Source: Rhodopseudomonas telluris
Lineage (GTDB): Bacteria; Pseudomonadota; Alphaproteobacteria; Rhizobiales; Xanthobacteraceae
DNA length: 64,000 nt
NCBI RefSeq assembly: GCF_042432815.1
Contig: NZ_JBHLWM010000005.1
Location: 124,001-188,000 of the forward strand
Reading direction: 5' to 3'
Shown piece by piece: positions 36,282 to 44,175 of this stretch. Positions within the stretch are counted from its first letter, which is position 1. Each line of letters begins with the position of its first letter. The position numbers were made by a program, and so were the translations under genes. The notes under the pieces were generated by a model. It had not been told where the DNA came from. It made no database searches and was given only the letters and a program-made list of their open reading frames with translations.

Positions 36282-37732
36282 TGAGCAATCCTGCCCTCGT
36301 GACGAAGCTGCCACCGTTCACGCTTCTAGATGAGCCTCTTCTAGCTTTTTCGCCCTCCGACCCCACGCAGGTCGATGTCCACCCGCTCAGGGGCCTAGCA
36401 AACTTCGGACCCTATTCGAAAGGATCGTTCGGAGGATACACGTCGCGAGTACGCATCGCGACGGTGGGGCCGGAGAGTGCTTTCAAACGGCGCGGCGAGC
36501 TTATGCGTTCGCTGCGTGGTCCCCATCGTCCTTCCGATCGCTCGGAATATGTGCCGGAGTACCCCGGCTTCGAGACGCTCTTCCATGTCGCGCTCGAGGC
36601 CGCGCCCCGTGACGCCCACATCAAATGGCCCGAGCATCTGCACCAACTCCCAGGCGACGGCGAACCGCAGGCGCGGCTTTTCTCCGCAATGGAAGCCGCG
36701 CTCCGACGGCTCGATACTGTACGAAACGAGTTTGATGTCGTGCTCGTCCATTTTCCCGACAGCTGGAACCCAGCCACGCGCGGTAAATTCTTCGATGCGC
36801 ACGATGCGCTTAAGGCCCTTGGCGCGAAACATAACATACCAACGCAGGTCCTAAATGATCGGGCTTTTACCTTCCCCCATAGGGCGTCACTTGCGTGGCG
36901 CCTCGCGACTGCTCTGTATGTTAAAGCCGCCGGCACGCCCTGGAAGCTTGCACCACTGGAAGGTGTGCCAGCAGATACGGCCTATATTGGGCTCGCGTAT
37001 GCGCTCCGCGGCGATCAACGAGATGCGCACTATGTGACCTGCTGCTCACAGGTTTTCGACATGGATGGCGGTGGCATGCAGTTCGTCGCGTTTGAGGCCC
37101 GCGATCCGGTCGCAGACGTCGCGGAGGCCCGCAGAAACCCATTTCTGAGCCGCGACGATATGCGAGCGGTGCTCGCCCGCAGTCTCGAACTCTATCAGGG
37201 GCGCAACGGTGGCCACCTCCCTAAGCGGATGGTCATACACAAGACCACCGCGTTCAAGGATGGCGAAATCGAAGGGGCGTTCGACGCGTTAGCCGGCGTC
37301 CCAGAAATTGAGTGCCTTGAGGTCAGCTCGGCATCTTGCTGGCGTGGCGTCTGGCTGATCAAGTCAGGCCAGCAAAAGCCCCCTACGCGGCCGTCCGGCT
37401 ATCCCGTGCCCCGGGGAACAATGGTGGTAAGATCGGGCAATTCTGCGTTGATATGGGTAGCAGGGAATGCTCCTGAAGTCTCGACAAAGGGGGACTATTA
37501 TCAAGGGAAGAAGAGCATTCCGCGCCCGCTGCAGCTCATCCGACATGCCGGCAGCGGTCCACTCGAATTGAGCGCTCACGAAGCGTTGGCGCTGACCAAG
37601 ATGGATTGGAACAATGATGCGCTGTACGACCCCGTACCTGTGAGCATCCGTTATTCCCAAAAGCTGGCACGGACGATCGCGAATGTCGCGGACCTGCCGA
37701 GAAACGTTTATCCATACCGCCTCTTCATGTGA
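36281..37732 (+). CDS. Short prokaryotic Argonaute (MID-PIWI, catalytically inactive)
   Basis: 483 residues, the size of short pAgos. The MID region (about 150-230) shows FDVVLVHFPDSW and the guide 5'-end pocket pattern around KALGAKHNIPTQ (Gln189). The PIWI region carries AYIGLAYAL, where active Argonautes have an Asp, then MVIHKTTAFKDGEIEGAF and the C-terminal MDWNNDALYDPVPVSIRYSQ, ending in an aromatic/hydrophobic tail. The DEDX tetrad is not seen, so it should bind guide and target without slicing. The ATG overlaps the SIR2-APAZ stop, with GGAG 6 bases upstream; a GTG one codon earlier is possible. Together they form a SPARSA-type defence operon. Confidence 0.9.
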   Translation: MSNPALVTKLPPFTLLDEPLLAFSPSDPTQVDVHPLRGLANFGPYSKGSFGGYTSRVRIATVGPESAFKRRGELMRSLRGPHRPSDRSEYVPEYPGFETLFHVALEAAPRDAHIKWPEHLHQLPGDGEPQARLFSAMEAALRRLDTVRNEFDVVLVHFPDSWNPATRGKFFDAHDALKALGAKHNIPTQVLNDRAFTFPHRASLAWRLATALYVKAAGTPWKLAPLEGVPADTAYIGLAYALRGDQRDAHYVTCCSQVFDMDGGGMQFVAFEARDPVADVAEARRNPFLSRDDMRAVLARSLELYQGRNGGHLPKRMVIHKTTAFKDGEIEGAFDALAGVPEIECLEVSSASCWRGVWLIKSGQQKPPTRPSGYPVPRGTMVVRSGNSALIWVAGNAPEVSTKGDYYQGKKSIPRPLQLIRHAGSGPLELSAHEALALTKMDWNNDALYDPVPVSIRYSQKLARTIANVADLPRNVYPYRLFM

Positions 37733-37766
37733 GCCAAATCGTGGGTGAGCGACTTAAACAACTCGT

Positions 37767-38402
37767 CTACCCCCTGATCTCCACCACCGGAATCTTCGGA
37801 ATCGCCCCGGCCGCAAATGCCGACAGATCGACCTCGAGATAATCGGTGTCGAACCGCACCGGCACGTCGAACTGATAGCCGGCCGTCACCGCTGCGCCAG
37901 GCGGCGGGAGGTGGCCGGCCACGAACGTGACCACGCCGGTGCTCGTGTCGACGCTGAAGCCGCTCGTCATCTCGACGCCGCCGACGGCGATGCGGACGGA
38001 GCCGGCGACAGGCTTGGTGATGGCGCGGGTGTAGGGGGCGAAGCCGGTGCCGTAGGTCTTCACCAGCTGATAGGTCGCGGTGGTGCCGTCGCCGGTGCCG
38101 ATGCCCTGGTCGAGCGGCGATGGCGGCTGGCCGGGTGCGGCGGAGGCATGATCGAGCCGGTCGCGCCAGCGAAAGCCATAGAGTTGGCCGCGGCGCTCCT
38201 CGAAGAACGCCACCACTGCCTGCAAGGCTTCCAGCGTCTTGATGCCGTAGCCGGCGTCGTAGCGCCGCCGCGAGTCCGCCCAGCGCGCGTTGCGCTGTTC
38301 GCGGCCGGAGCCGAACGACACGATCTCGGTCCGCCGCTCTGGCCCGCCCGCGCTCTTCAGCGCGACGTCGAGCGGAAACAGCACCTCGTGGAATGGGGTC
38401 AT
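37767..38402 (-). CDS. GTA gp12: DUF2460/TIGR02217 tail protein
   Basis: 211 residues. The family signature is clear: FHEVLFPLDVALKSAGGPER, RRTEIVSFGSGREQRNARW, then GIKTLEALQAVVAFFEERRG and the C-terminal FDVPVRFDTDYLEVDLSAF. It is the distal tail component preceding gp13 in RcGTA. Here it ends 34 bases from the stop of the convergent pAgo gene, so the insertion lies between gp12 and gp13. Confidence 0.93.
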   Translation of the reverse strand: MTPFHEVLFPLDVALKSAGGPERRTEIVSFGSGREQRNARWADSRRRYDAGYGIKTLEALQAVVAFFEERRGQLYGFRWRDRLDHASAAPGQPPSPLDQGIGTGDGTTATYQLVKTYGTGFAPYTRAITKPVAGSVRIAVGGVEMTSGFSVDTSTGVVTFVAGHLPPPGAAVTAGYQFDVPVRFDTDYLEVDLSAFAAGAIPKIPVVEIRG

Positions 38403-38420
38403 GTAGCTGCCCTCTCAGCC

Positions 38421-38534
38421 GTCATTGCGAGGAGCACCCGGATCGGCGCTTCGCGCCGTCCGGGCACAGGCTCCGCGACGAAGCAATCCAGCTCCTTGCA
38501 CCAGGCTGGATTGCTTCGCTTCGCTCGCAATGAC
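38421..38534. repeat. Palindromic intergenic repeat, Bradyrhizobiaceae type
   Basis: An imperfect palindrome between gp11 and gp12. The outer arms are GTCATTGCGAG and CTCGCAATGAC; the inner arms are CGAAGCAATCCAGC and GCTGGATTGCTTCG. Such elements are common between genes of Rhodopseudomonas and Bradyrhizobium. It could fold as a long cruciform or RNA hairpin within the GTA transcript. Confidence 0.75.
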
Positions 38535-38561
38535 GCGGAGCCTCCTTTGTCGGATGAATAA

Positions 38562-39149
38562 TCAAAGCCCCCGCTGCCCGCGCGCGACGGCGCGGGCGAT
38601 CTGGCCGGTGACGTAGCTTTCGGAGCGGCGGAAGCTGTCGGCGTCGGGGGTGGCGATCTGGATGTTGACGACGCTGCCGCCGCCCGCGCTGGCGACGCCG
38701 AGCCGGCCATCCGCGCCGCGCTGCAGCGGCAGGATCGCCTCGGGCCCGGCCTCGCCGGCAAGGCCGACGCCGCCGCCGAGCATCGGGAAGTAGGTCGGCG
38801 TGCCGATCACGCCGCCGGCCGCGAACGGCTTGATCGCGCCGTCGGCATTCTTCGACGTGGTACCGCCGAACAGCCCGGAGAACAGGCTGTCGAAGCCGCT
38901 GGCAAGCCCGTTGGTCAGCGGCTTCAGCGCCGCCTTCAGCGCCAGATCCGAGACCTTGAGGGCGAGCGACTTCAGCACGTCCTCGAACTGCTTGCCGCCG
39001 GTGACAGCCTGCGAGAACGCCGAGGTCATCGCCCGCGCGAAGCCCTTGGCTTCGCCGCTGAGCGCCTGAGTCTTGGTGGTGAGCTGATAGACCTTCTGCG
39101 AGGTGTCGTCGACGCAGCCGCAGTCGCACTCTTCGCAACTATTCGTCAT
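38562..39149 (-). CDS. GTA gp11: tail tape-measure-like protein
   Basis: 195 residues, similar in length to RcGTA gp11, which is short because the particle tail is short. It contains the tape-measure C-terminal pattern: FEDVLKSLALKVSDLALKAAL, LFSGLFGG, then AAGGVIGTPTYFPMLGGGVGLAGEAGPEAILPL (only the family core GEAGPEAILPL is diagnostic). It begins with a Cys-rich stretch (CEECDCGC), unusual for the family and possibly metal-binding. It overlaps the next gene by ATGA-type coupling. Confidence 0.85.
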   Translation of the reverse strand: MTNSCEECDCGCVDDTSQKVYQLTTKTQALSGEAKGFARAMTSAFSQAVTGGKQFEDVLKSLALKVSDLALKAALKPLTNGLASGFDSLFSGLFGGTTSKNADGAIKPFAAGGVIGTPTYFPMLGGGVGLAGEAGPEAILPLQRGADGRLGVASAGGGSVVNIQIATPDADSFRRSESYVTGQIARAVARGQRGL

Positions 39150-39346
39150 CGCGCCTGCTCCTGATCGGGAAAGCGCCGCATCAGCGCGTCGAGGCCGCCG
39201 CGGTCGAGCGGCGCGGTGATGCCGCCGCGCGCGCCGGTCAGCGCGGCGGCGAGCTCCCGCGGCGTCATCCGCCAGAAATGATCGGGCGACAGCCGCAGCA
39301 CGCCGAAGCCGAACTGCATCGCCTCGGCCCAGGGAAACGGCGTCAT
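39146..39346 (-). CDS. GTA gp10.1: small phage tail assembly chaperone
   Basis: 66 residues. The motif FGFGVLRLSPDHFWRMTPRE is typical of the short tail-assembly chaperone family (TIGR02216/DUF2376-type) lying just before the tape measure gene. It overlaps both neighbours by a few bases, so the three genes are translationally coupled. Confidence 0.85.
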   Translation of the reverse strand: MTPFPWAEAMQFGFGVLRLSPDHFWRMTPRELAAALTGARGGITAPLDRGGLDALMRRFPDQEQAR

Positions 39347-39660
39347 GCCGCCGCCTCGCCGAAGGTCGCGGTGATCAGTTCGGCGGCGATCGTCGCGTAG
39401 CCGGGCGCGCCGCCCGCGACCGTCATCGCCGCGACCTCGTCGTCGCTCACCGTCTCGCCGGCGCCGCGCAGGCCGGCCGCGAGGATGCGGACGAGGTCGC
39501 GCGCCGACAGGTGCCCGCTGCCGAAGCGCTGCGCCAGCGCCACCAGGTCGGACGCGGCGAAAGCAGCTTCCAGCTCGGCCAACGCGCCGAGCGTCAGCAC
39601 CAGCGTGCGCCGCCTGCCGCCGAGTTCGGCGTCGATCTCGCCGCGATGTCTGTTGGCCAT
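39343..39660 (-). CDS. GTA gp10: gene-transfer-agent family protein (tail assembly chaperone type)
   Basis: 105 residues. RGEIDAELGGRRRTLVLTLG and LAELEAAFAASDLVALAQRF match the GTA-specific TAC family. The ATG at 39660 gives MANRHRG, the usual N-terminus; five upstream codons lack support. It lies directly after gp9. Confidence 0.85.
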   Translation of the reverse strand: MANRHRGEIDAELGGRRRTLVLTLGALAELEAAFAASDLVALAQRFGSGHLSARDLVRILAAGLRGAGETVSDDEVAAMTVAGGAPGYATIAAELITATFGEAAA

Positions 39661-39671
39661 GGTGCCCTCCT

Positions 39672-40079
39672 TCACAGCGCCGCGAAGCCGAGCGCGCCGG
39701 CGCTTTCCAGCGTGATGTCGAAGGTGACTTCGCCGTTGTGCTCGCCGGCAAATTCCAGGCTGGCGATCTGGAACGGCCCGCTGATCGCGCCGAAATCCGG
39801 CACGATCACCTGGCAGTCGCTGATCAGGCCGCTGAAAAATGCCTGCCGAACCACTGCATCCGACGCCGCATCCTTGAACAGGCCGCGGCCGGAGATCGAG
39901 GCGCGGCGCACGCCGGCGCCGGCCAAGAGCTCGCGCCAGCGATCGGCGGATTCGGCGTGGGTGATATCGACCAGCTCGGCGTTGAACGCGATCTTGCGGC
40001 TGCGCAGGCCGGCGACGGTGACGTAGCTGGCCCCGTCGTTGATCTTGACCAGCAGATCCTTGCCCTTCTGTGCGCCCAT
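39672..40079 (-). CDS. GTA gp9: major tail protein
   Basis: 135 residues of the phage major tail protein TP901-1/TIGR02126 family: GKDLLVKINDGASYVTVAGLRS, NAELVDITHAESADRWRELL, GVRRASISGRGLFKD and EFAGEHNGEVTFDITLESAG. It forms the tail tube. The start at 40079 has a purine-rich GAGG upstream. Confidence 0.92.
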   Translation of the reverse strand: MGAQKGKDLLVKINDGASYVTVAGLRSRKIAFNAELVDITHAESADRWRELLAGAGVRRASISGRGLFKDAASDAVVRQAFFSGLISDCQVIVPDFGAISGPFQIASLEFAGEHNGEVTFDITLESAGALGFAAL

Positions 40080-40095
40080 GCGCGGCTCCTCGTTG

Positions 40096-40503
40096 TTAGT
40101 TCGGTTCGGTGACGGCGCGGAACCGCACCAGCGCGTGATAGGTGCGGCCGTCGCCGGTGCGGCGGATGTCGGCGAGCGCGAAGCGCAGATTGACGAGGCG
40201 ATGGCCGGCCGGCCGCAGCGGCGCGTCGTCGAGCGCCTGCAGCAGCGCGCCGGTGATGACATGCGCCTCCTTGTGGCCGCCCTGCCGCGACCAGGCGTGC
40301 AGCGTCAGTTGGTGTTCCTGCAGCGACGCATCGTCGGCGGAAGCATCGGTGATCCGCGCCTCGCCGAGCGTGACATAGGGAAACGCCGCGCCCGGCGGCG
40401 GCTCGTATCCGACCAGCGCGCCGCCGAGCGCGGCGACGAGGCCGGCATCGGCGACCAGCGCCTGATAGATCGCAGCGCGCAGCGCCGCCGGTGCGGTGAG
40501 CAT
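40096..40503 (-). CDS. GTA gp8: DUF3168 tail-completion protein
   Basis: 135 residues with the DUF3168 pattern: LRAAIYQALVADAGLVAALGG, FPYVTLGEARITDASADDAS and HQLTLHAWSRQGGHKEAHVI. It acts at the head-tail junction. A 150-bp repeat separates it from gp7. Confidence 0.9.
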   Translation of the reverse strand: MLTAPAALRAAIYQALVADAGLVAALGGALVGYEPPPGAAFPYVTLGEARITDASADDASLQEHQLTLHAWSRQGGHKEAHVITGALLQALDDAPLRPAGHRLVNLRFALADIRRTGDGRTYHALVRFRAVTEPN

Positions 40504-40526
40504 CAGACTATCTCCGGGGTGATGAT

Positions 40527-40677
40527 CACCCTCCCCTGGAGGGGGAGGGTCGCTCGCGCCAGCGAGCGGGGTGGGGTGGCGAAGAGTTCATCCGCAGTGC
40601 CCGCGGCTCACCCCACCCCGACGCCCATCCCGCTACGCGGGCTGGCCGCCGACCCTCCCCCTCCAGGGGAGGGTGAA
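40527..40677. repeat. Dispersed palindromic repeat, copy 1
   Basis: About 150 bases between gp8 and gp7, bounded by inverted arms CACCCTCCCCTGGAGG and its near-complement at the right end. A close copy occurs at 50247-50397 between gp4 and the g3.5-like genes. Internal blocks (GGTCGCTCGCG, GGGGTGGCGAAGA, CGGCTCACC) are shared. Confidence 0.8.
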
Positions 40678-40679
40678 GA

Positions 40680-41000
40680 TCACGTGAGTTCGCTCTCCGT
40701 ATCGATCTCGAGCCAGGCGCCGCGCTCGCGGGCACGCCAACTCACGATTCGATAGGTCCGCGGGCCGTCGCTGAAGCGATGCGCGCGGCTTAGCGCGAGG
40801 CCGCCGCGCAGCGTGATGGTCACGCGTTGCACGGCGCGGGCGTCGTCGGCAGTGACGTGGTCGCGCGCGGGATGCGGCGCGAGTTGCGCCCACAGCACGG
40901 CCTGCGCCGCATAGCTGCGCGTGACGCCGCCCTGGCCGTCGTCGCTGTCGACCGGCGCCTCGAGCGTCAGCCGCGTGGTGAGCTGGCCCGGATCGATCAT
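40680..41000 (-). CDS. GTA gp7: head-tail adaptor/head closure protein
   Basis: 106 residues resembling the SPP1 gp16-type head closure family: PGQLTTRLTLEAPVDSDDGQ, VTITLRGGLALSRAHRFSDG and TYRIVSWRARERGAWLEIDT. Its start overlaps the gp6 stop by 4 bases. Confidence 0.88.
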   Translation of the reverse strand: MIDPGQLTTRLTLEAPVDSDDGQGGVTRSYAAQAVLWAQLAPHPARDHVTADDARAVQRVTITLRGGLALSRAHRFSDGPRTYRIVSWRARERGAWLEIDTESELT

Positions 41001-41566
41001 AGCGCCGGCACCCGGAAGCTCGCGAGCATCGCCGCGACGCTGCCGGGCAGCATCGCCACGCTGCCGCCGATCGCCGCCATGCCGCGATTGTCGTACCAAT
41101 GCGCCGCCAGCGTCCGCACCGCGTGGCGCAGCAGCTCCGGCACATCGGTCGGCACGGCGCCATAGCCGAGCTCGACGTCGAGCGCGATGCCGGCGACACC
41201 CCGCCCCGGCGGCGGCAGCGATCCCGGCGGCGCGGCGATCACGCCGCCCGCGCCGTCGACCACGAAGCGATCGACATCGATCGCCTGCGCGGCGCCCTGC
41301 GCGTCGAACACTTGCGCCGCAAGCAGCGCGCGCAGCGGTCCGATCCGCGGCCGGATCCGGCCGTCGCGCGGCCAGGCGTCGTAACTCAGCCGCCAGCTCT
41401 GCAGCAGCAGCGCGCGGCGGGTCAGTGCCTCGACCTGGCTGCGCGCCGCAGCGAGCAGCGAGGCGATCACCGCATCGTCGGCGTCGTGCTCGACGCGGAG
41501 AAACGCCTTGAGTTCGGCGACGGTCCACGGCTCCACCGTCGGCCCCGTCAACAACAACGCGGGCAT
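40997..41566 (-). CDS. GTA gp6: head-tail connector
   Basis: 189 residues of the TIGR02215/gp6-like family: EPWTVAELKAFLRVEHDADD, DAVIASLLAAARSQVEALTR and ELLRHAVRTLAAHWYDNRG. It bridges portal and tail. In this locus it is separated from the capsid gene by about 4 kb of cargo genes. Confidence 0.9.
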   Translation of the reverse strand: MPALLLTGPTVEPWTVAELKAFLRVEHDADDAVIASLLAAARSQVEALTRRALLLQSWRLSYDAWPRDGRIRPRIGPLRALLAAQVFDAQGAAQAIDVDRFVVDGAGGVIAAPPGSLPPPGRGVAGIALDVELGYGAVPTDVPELLRHAVRTLAAHWYDNRGMAAIGGSVAMLPGSVAAMLASFRVPAL

Positions 41567-41628
41567 CGTCAGCTCCTTCGCAAATGATCCGGTTGACAGC
41601 GGCGCGGCGGCGAGGCTGGTGACCCGCC

Positions 41629-42393
41629 ATGATCCGCACGCTGAAACTGTGTCTCTTGTTCACCGCCGCGCTCGCCGCGCCCGCGACCGCCATGGTCGGC
41701 GGCGCGCGCGAGGATGCGGCGCTCGGCCGCGCGGTCGTCACCATCGTCGGCTCGCGCGGCAATTTCTGTTCGGGCACGCTGATCGCGCCCGATCTGGTGC
41801 TGAGCGCCGCGCATTGCGTCGGCCCCGGCGCGGACTACAAGATCGTGCATTACGACGCGCAGCGGCAGCCACAGCTGCGTGACGTCCGCCGCGTCGCGGC
41901 GCATCCGCAATTCGACATGCAGGCGATCCTGGCGCATCGCGCCAGCGCCGACGTCGCGCTGCTGCAGCTCGCCTCGCCGCTGCCCGGCAAGACGCCGCTG
42001 CCGCTCGGCGCGCCGGAGGGTACGCTCGCGGCAGGCCAGAGCTTCACCGTCGCCGGCATCGGCGTCGCGCTGCGCGGCGACGGCAAGAGCGGCGGCACGG
42101 TGCGCAGCGCCGCGCTGACCGCCACCGGCCGCCCCGGCCGGCTACAAATCCGCCTGGTCGATCCGGCAACGAACAACGCGCGCGAGGGCCAGGGCGCCTG
42201 CACCGGCGATTCCGGCGGCCCGGCGCTGCAGGCGCAGGACGGCCGCGCCGTGGTGATCGGCGTGGTGTCGTGGTCGACCGGCGCGGGCAACGCCGCCGGC
42301 TGCGGCGGCCTCACCGGCATCACCCCGCTGACGCTGTATCGCGACTGGATCGAGCAAACCGCGCAGGCCTGGGGCAGCGCGCTGGCAAGGTAG
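41629..42393 (+). CDS. Secreted trypsin-like serine protease (S1)
   Basis: 254 residues with a signal peptide (LCLLFTAALAAPATA). The catalytic triad is His62 in LSAAHC, Asp108 in ADVALLQL and Ser195 in GACTGDSGGPAL, with the S1 C-terminal VIGVVSWSTGAGNAAGCGG. It lies on the plus strand between gp6 and gp5. No link to particle assembly is known; it may be a periplasmic or secreted chromosomal-type protease carried as cargo. Confidence 0.88.
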   Translation: MIRTLKLCLLFTAALAAPATAMVGGAREDAALGRAVVTIVGSRGNFCSGTLIAPDLVLSAAHCVGPGADYKIVHYDAQRQPQLRDVRRVAAHPQFDMQAILAHRASADVALLQLASPLPGKTPLPLGAPEGTLAAGQSFTVAGIGVALRGDGKSGGTVRSAALTATGRPGRLQIRLVDPATNNAREGQGACTGDSGGPALQAQDGRAVVIGVVSWSTGAGNAAGCGGLTGITPLTLYRDWIEQTAQAWGSALAR

Positions 42394-42438
42394 GGGGCGC
42401 GCTTCAAGAGGCTTCTCCCGACCGCGCCCCGCAATCGA

Positions 42439-42562
42439 CCTCATCCTGAGGAGCGACCGCAGGTCGCGTCTCGAAGGATGCGCTGCGGGCCTCGCGGCGG
42501 GCGCGTCGCGCGTGGCCTCATGGTTCGAGACGCCCGGCTGCGCCGGGCTCCTCACCATGAGG
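42439..42562. repeat. Palindromic intergenic repeat with CCTCAT...ATGAGG ends
   Basis: Outer arms CCTCATCCTGAGGAGC and GCTCCTCACCATGAGG are nearly complementary; inner arms GCGTCTCGAA and TTCGAGACGC also pair. This is a common Bradyrhizobiaceae intergenic element. It sits downstream of the protease gene. Confidence 0.75.
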
Positions 42563-42676
42563 ACCGAGCGTGCTGCGCCGGCCGGTGCCGACGCGGCGCA
42601 CTCGGGCCACCGCCCCGCCTCTTCAGATTTCATTAACCATGTTGGCCCACCCTGCCGGCTCACCCGGAGCCCGTCG

Positions 42677-42994
42677 ATGCGCCTTGCTGTCCTGCTGTTG
42701 CTTGCCCTCATCGCCGCCGTGCCGGCGCGGGCGGCCGATCTGCCGATGCACAGCAAGATCGGGCGGATCTTCGCCGAGCCGGAGCCGCGCGGCCGCGTCG
42801 TCGCCGTGGCGCCGCCGCCGCGCGACGTCATCAGCCCCTATCCGGTCTATGCGCCCGAGGTGGACATCCCGCCGCTGGTCAACGGCTATTACGGCAAGCC
42901 GAATTCCTATCACTACTTCAATTACTACGGCACGCCGGCGAGCGCGATCTACAGCCGCCTGCCCTACGCCTGCGGCTGGCACGGCTACTGCTGA
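42677..42994 (+). CDS. Small exported protein of unknown function
   Basis: 105 residues. A clear signal peptide (LAVLLLLALIAAVPARA) is followed by a Pro/Tyr-rich mature part (YPVYAPEVDIPPLVNGYYG, NSYHYFNYYG) with two cysteines near the end (CGWHGYC). Small Tyr-rich secreted proteins of this type are common in Bradyrhizobiaceae but uncharacterised. Confidence 0.65.
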   Translation: MRLAVLLLLALIAAVPARAADLPMHSKIGRIFAEPEPRGRVVAVAPPPRDVISPYPVYAPEVDIPPLVNGYYGKPNSYHYFNYYGTPASAIYSRLPYACGWHGYC

Positions 42995-43024
42995 GCCGCC
43001 GGCGACCGGGGCGCCCGCGCGCGC

Positions 43025-43273
43025 TCAGCGCCGCGGCTTGCGCTTGCCGTGCGGTCTGGCCTTGCGCGGCGTGTCGACGCGCTGTCGCGGATACACCGCC
43101 GGCGGCGTCGTATAGGGCTGCTGCAGCTGCTGCCGCGACTCCTGCAGCCGGCGCTGATAGCCCGGCGAATCCATGATGCTCGGCGCCCCGCCGCGGGCCA
43201 GGGCCGGGCCGACATCGAGCGCGACCAGCGCGAGCGCGGCGCAGGCGGCGGCCAGTGTGATCGTTCGCTTCAT
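43025..43273 (-). CDS. Small exported basic protein of unknown function
   Basis: 82 residues. The SD GGAGGGAG precedes the ATG. A signal peptide (ITLAAACAALALVALDVGPALA) is followed by a Gln/Pro/Arg-rich mature region ending in HGKRKPRR. No family is recognised. It is convergent with the preceding small exported protein. Confidence 0.65.
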   Translation of the reverse strand: MKRTITLAAACAALALVALDVGPALARGGAPSIMDSPGYQRRLQESRQQLQQPYTTPPAVYPRQRVDTPRKARPHGKRKPRR

Positions 43274-43469
43274 CCGGTTCTCCCTCCCGCCGGCAAATCC
43301 CGCCGCCCGCAATCGTTCCACCCCGCGGCAAGCCGCCATATCCCCGCTTCCCGCAGGGTGGGTCAGCGCGGAGCGCGTCACCCACCGAACCACATCACCG
43401 CGGGCACGACGCCGATTGGTTTCGCTCGCGCTCACCCCCACGCAACCGGCCCGTAAGGCCAGCTCACAC

Positions 43470-43844
43470 CTACTGCGGCACATACGTGCCTTCGTCGAGC
43501 GCCCGCAGCATACTGCGCGCCTGCACGTCCTGCGGCGTGTAGCCGGATACAATGACACTCTCGAGCGCGTCTCTGGCTTGCTGAGGCGCAAGTGCCAGAA
43601 GCTGGATCGCTGCCATCAGCCGCACCTGAACATTCTGGGACTGCAGCAGCGGCAGCAAGGCCAAACGCTGATCGTCATCCCGCGACTTCAACTCGTCGCA
43701 GATAGCCACCATCTGCCCGAAAAGCCGATTATAGCGCGACGCCTGCCAGCACCAACTCGCATCGCATTGCTCCGTCGTGATGGATTCGAACAGCGCAACG
43801 AGCTCTGGCGTCGCAACCTCTTGATACCGAGTTCTCTTCGTCAT
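43470..43844 (-). CDS. DUF2019-type protein, probable orphan immunity protein
   Basis: 124 residues from the ATG at 43844 (an open extension reaches 43946). It is homologous to the gene at 44176: ATPELVALFESITTEQCDA versus STDELVQRFAAIGVAQDQA, then a shared core (YNRLFGQMVAICDELKSRDD, QNVQVRLMAAIQLLALAP). DUF2019 proteins are helical repeats often next to toxins. No toxin gene is directly upstream here; instead a capsid-gene remnant is, so it looks like a left-over immunity gene. Confidence 0.72.
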   Translation of the reverse strand: MTKRTRYQEVATPELVALFESITTEQCDASWCWQASRYNRLFGQMVAICDELKSRDDDQRLALLPLLQSQNVQVRLMAAIQLLALAPQQARDALESVIVSGYTPQDVQARSMLRALDEGTYVPQ

Positions 43845-43931
43845 GCGAGCAATCCGGCGTGCGGCCTCGGAAATCATGATGGCGCACGACGTCGGAATTG
43901 CCAAGGCTACAGCTGAATAGCGTTTCGGGTG

Positions 43932-43958
43932 AACGGCGCGCCGCAAGGGCGCGCCGTT
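43932..43958. terminator. Hairpin downstream of the capsid remnant
   Basis: A perfect 11-base stem (AACGGCGCGCC) has a 5-base loop. It lies 18 bases past the stop of the capsid-gene remnant, the same arrangement as the terminator after the true capsid gene at 45492-45519, so it was probably part of the original capsid 3' region. Confidence 0.65.
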
Positions 43959-43976
43959 TAGTTAACTAGTCGCGGC

Positions 43977-44070
43977 GCTCCTCAGCTCGCCGCGAACTTC
44001 AGCAGCTTGATCGCGTCGAAGTCCTGCACGCCGCCGCCGACGCGCTTGGTCGTGTAGAACTGCACGTAGG
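43977..44070 (-). pseudogene. Remnant copy of the 3' end of the capsid gene gp5
   Basis: This 94-base segment is identical to 45537-45630 except for two substitutions. It encodes the last 29 residues of the capsid protein and its stop (PYVQFYTTKRVGGG, then FDAIKLLKFAAS). Similarity stops abruptly at the left end of the gene fragment. It is a footprint of recombination within the capsid gene that brought in the toxin-immunity cassette between the two copies. Confidence 0.88.
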
Positions 44071-44175
44071 GAGAGTTACCGAGCAGCGCGCGCTCAGCGA
44101 TTCTCCTCGTCGCTGGGTCCGCGCGATGGATTCGCTCCTGCTCAACTTGTCCTAAGCGTTCGGCACGCTATCCGC

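Noticed and set aside
38421..38534. Palindromic sequence as a tRNA or CRISPR repeat
   Set aside because: No cloverleaf and no regularly spaced copies; it is a single two-tier intergenic palindrome.
43977..44070. Capsid-like segment as an assembly artefact
   Set aside because: It carries two substitutions relative to the gp5 end and is followed by a different hairpin and different downstream sequence, so it is a diverged real copy.
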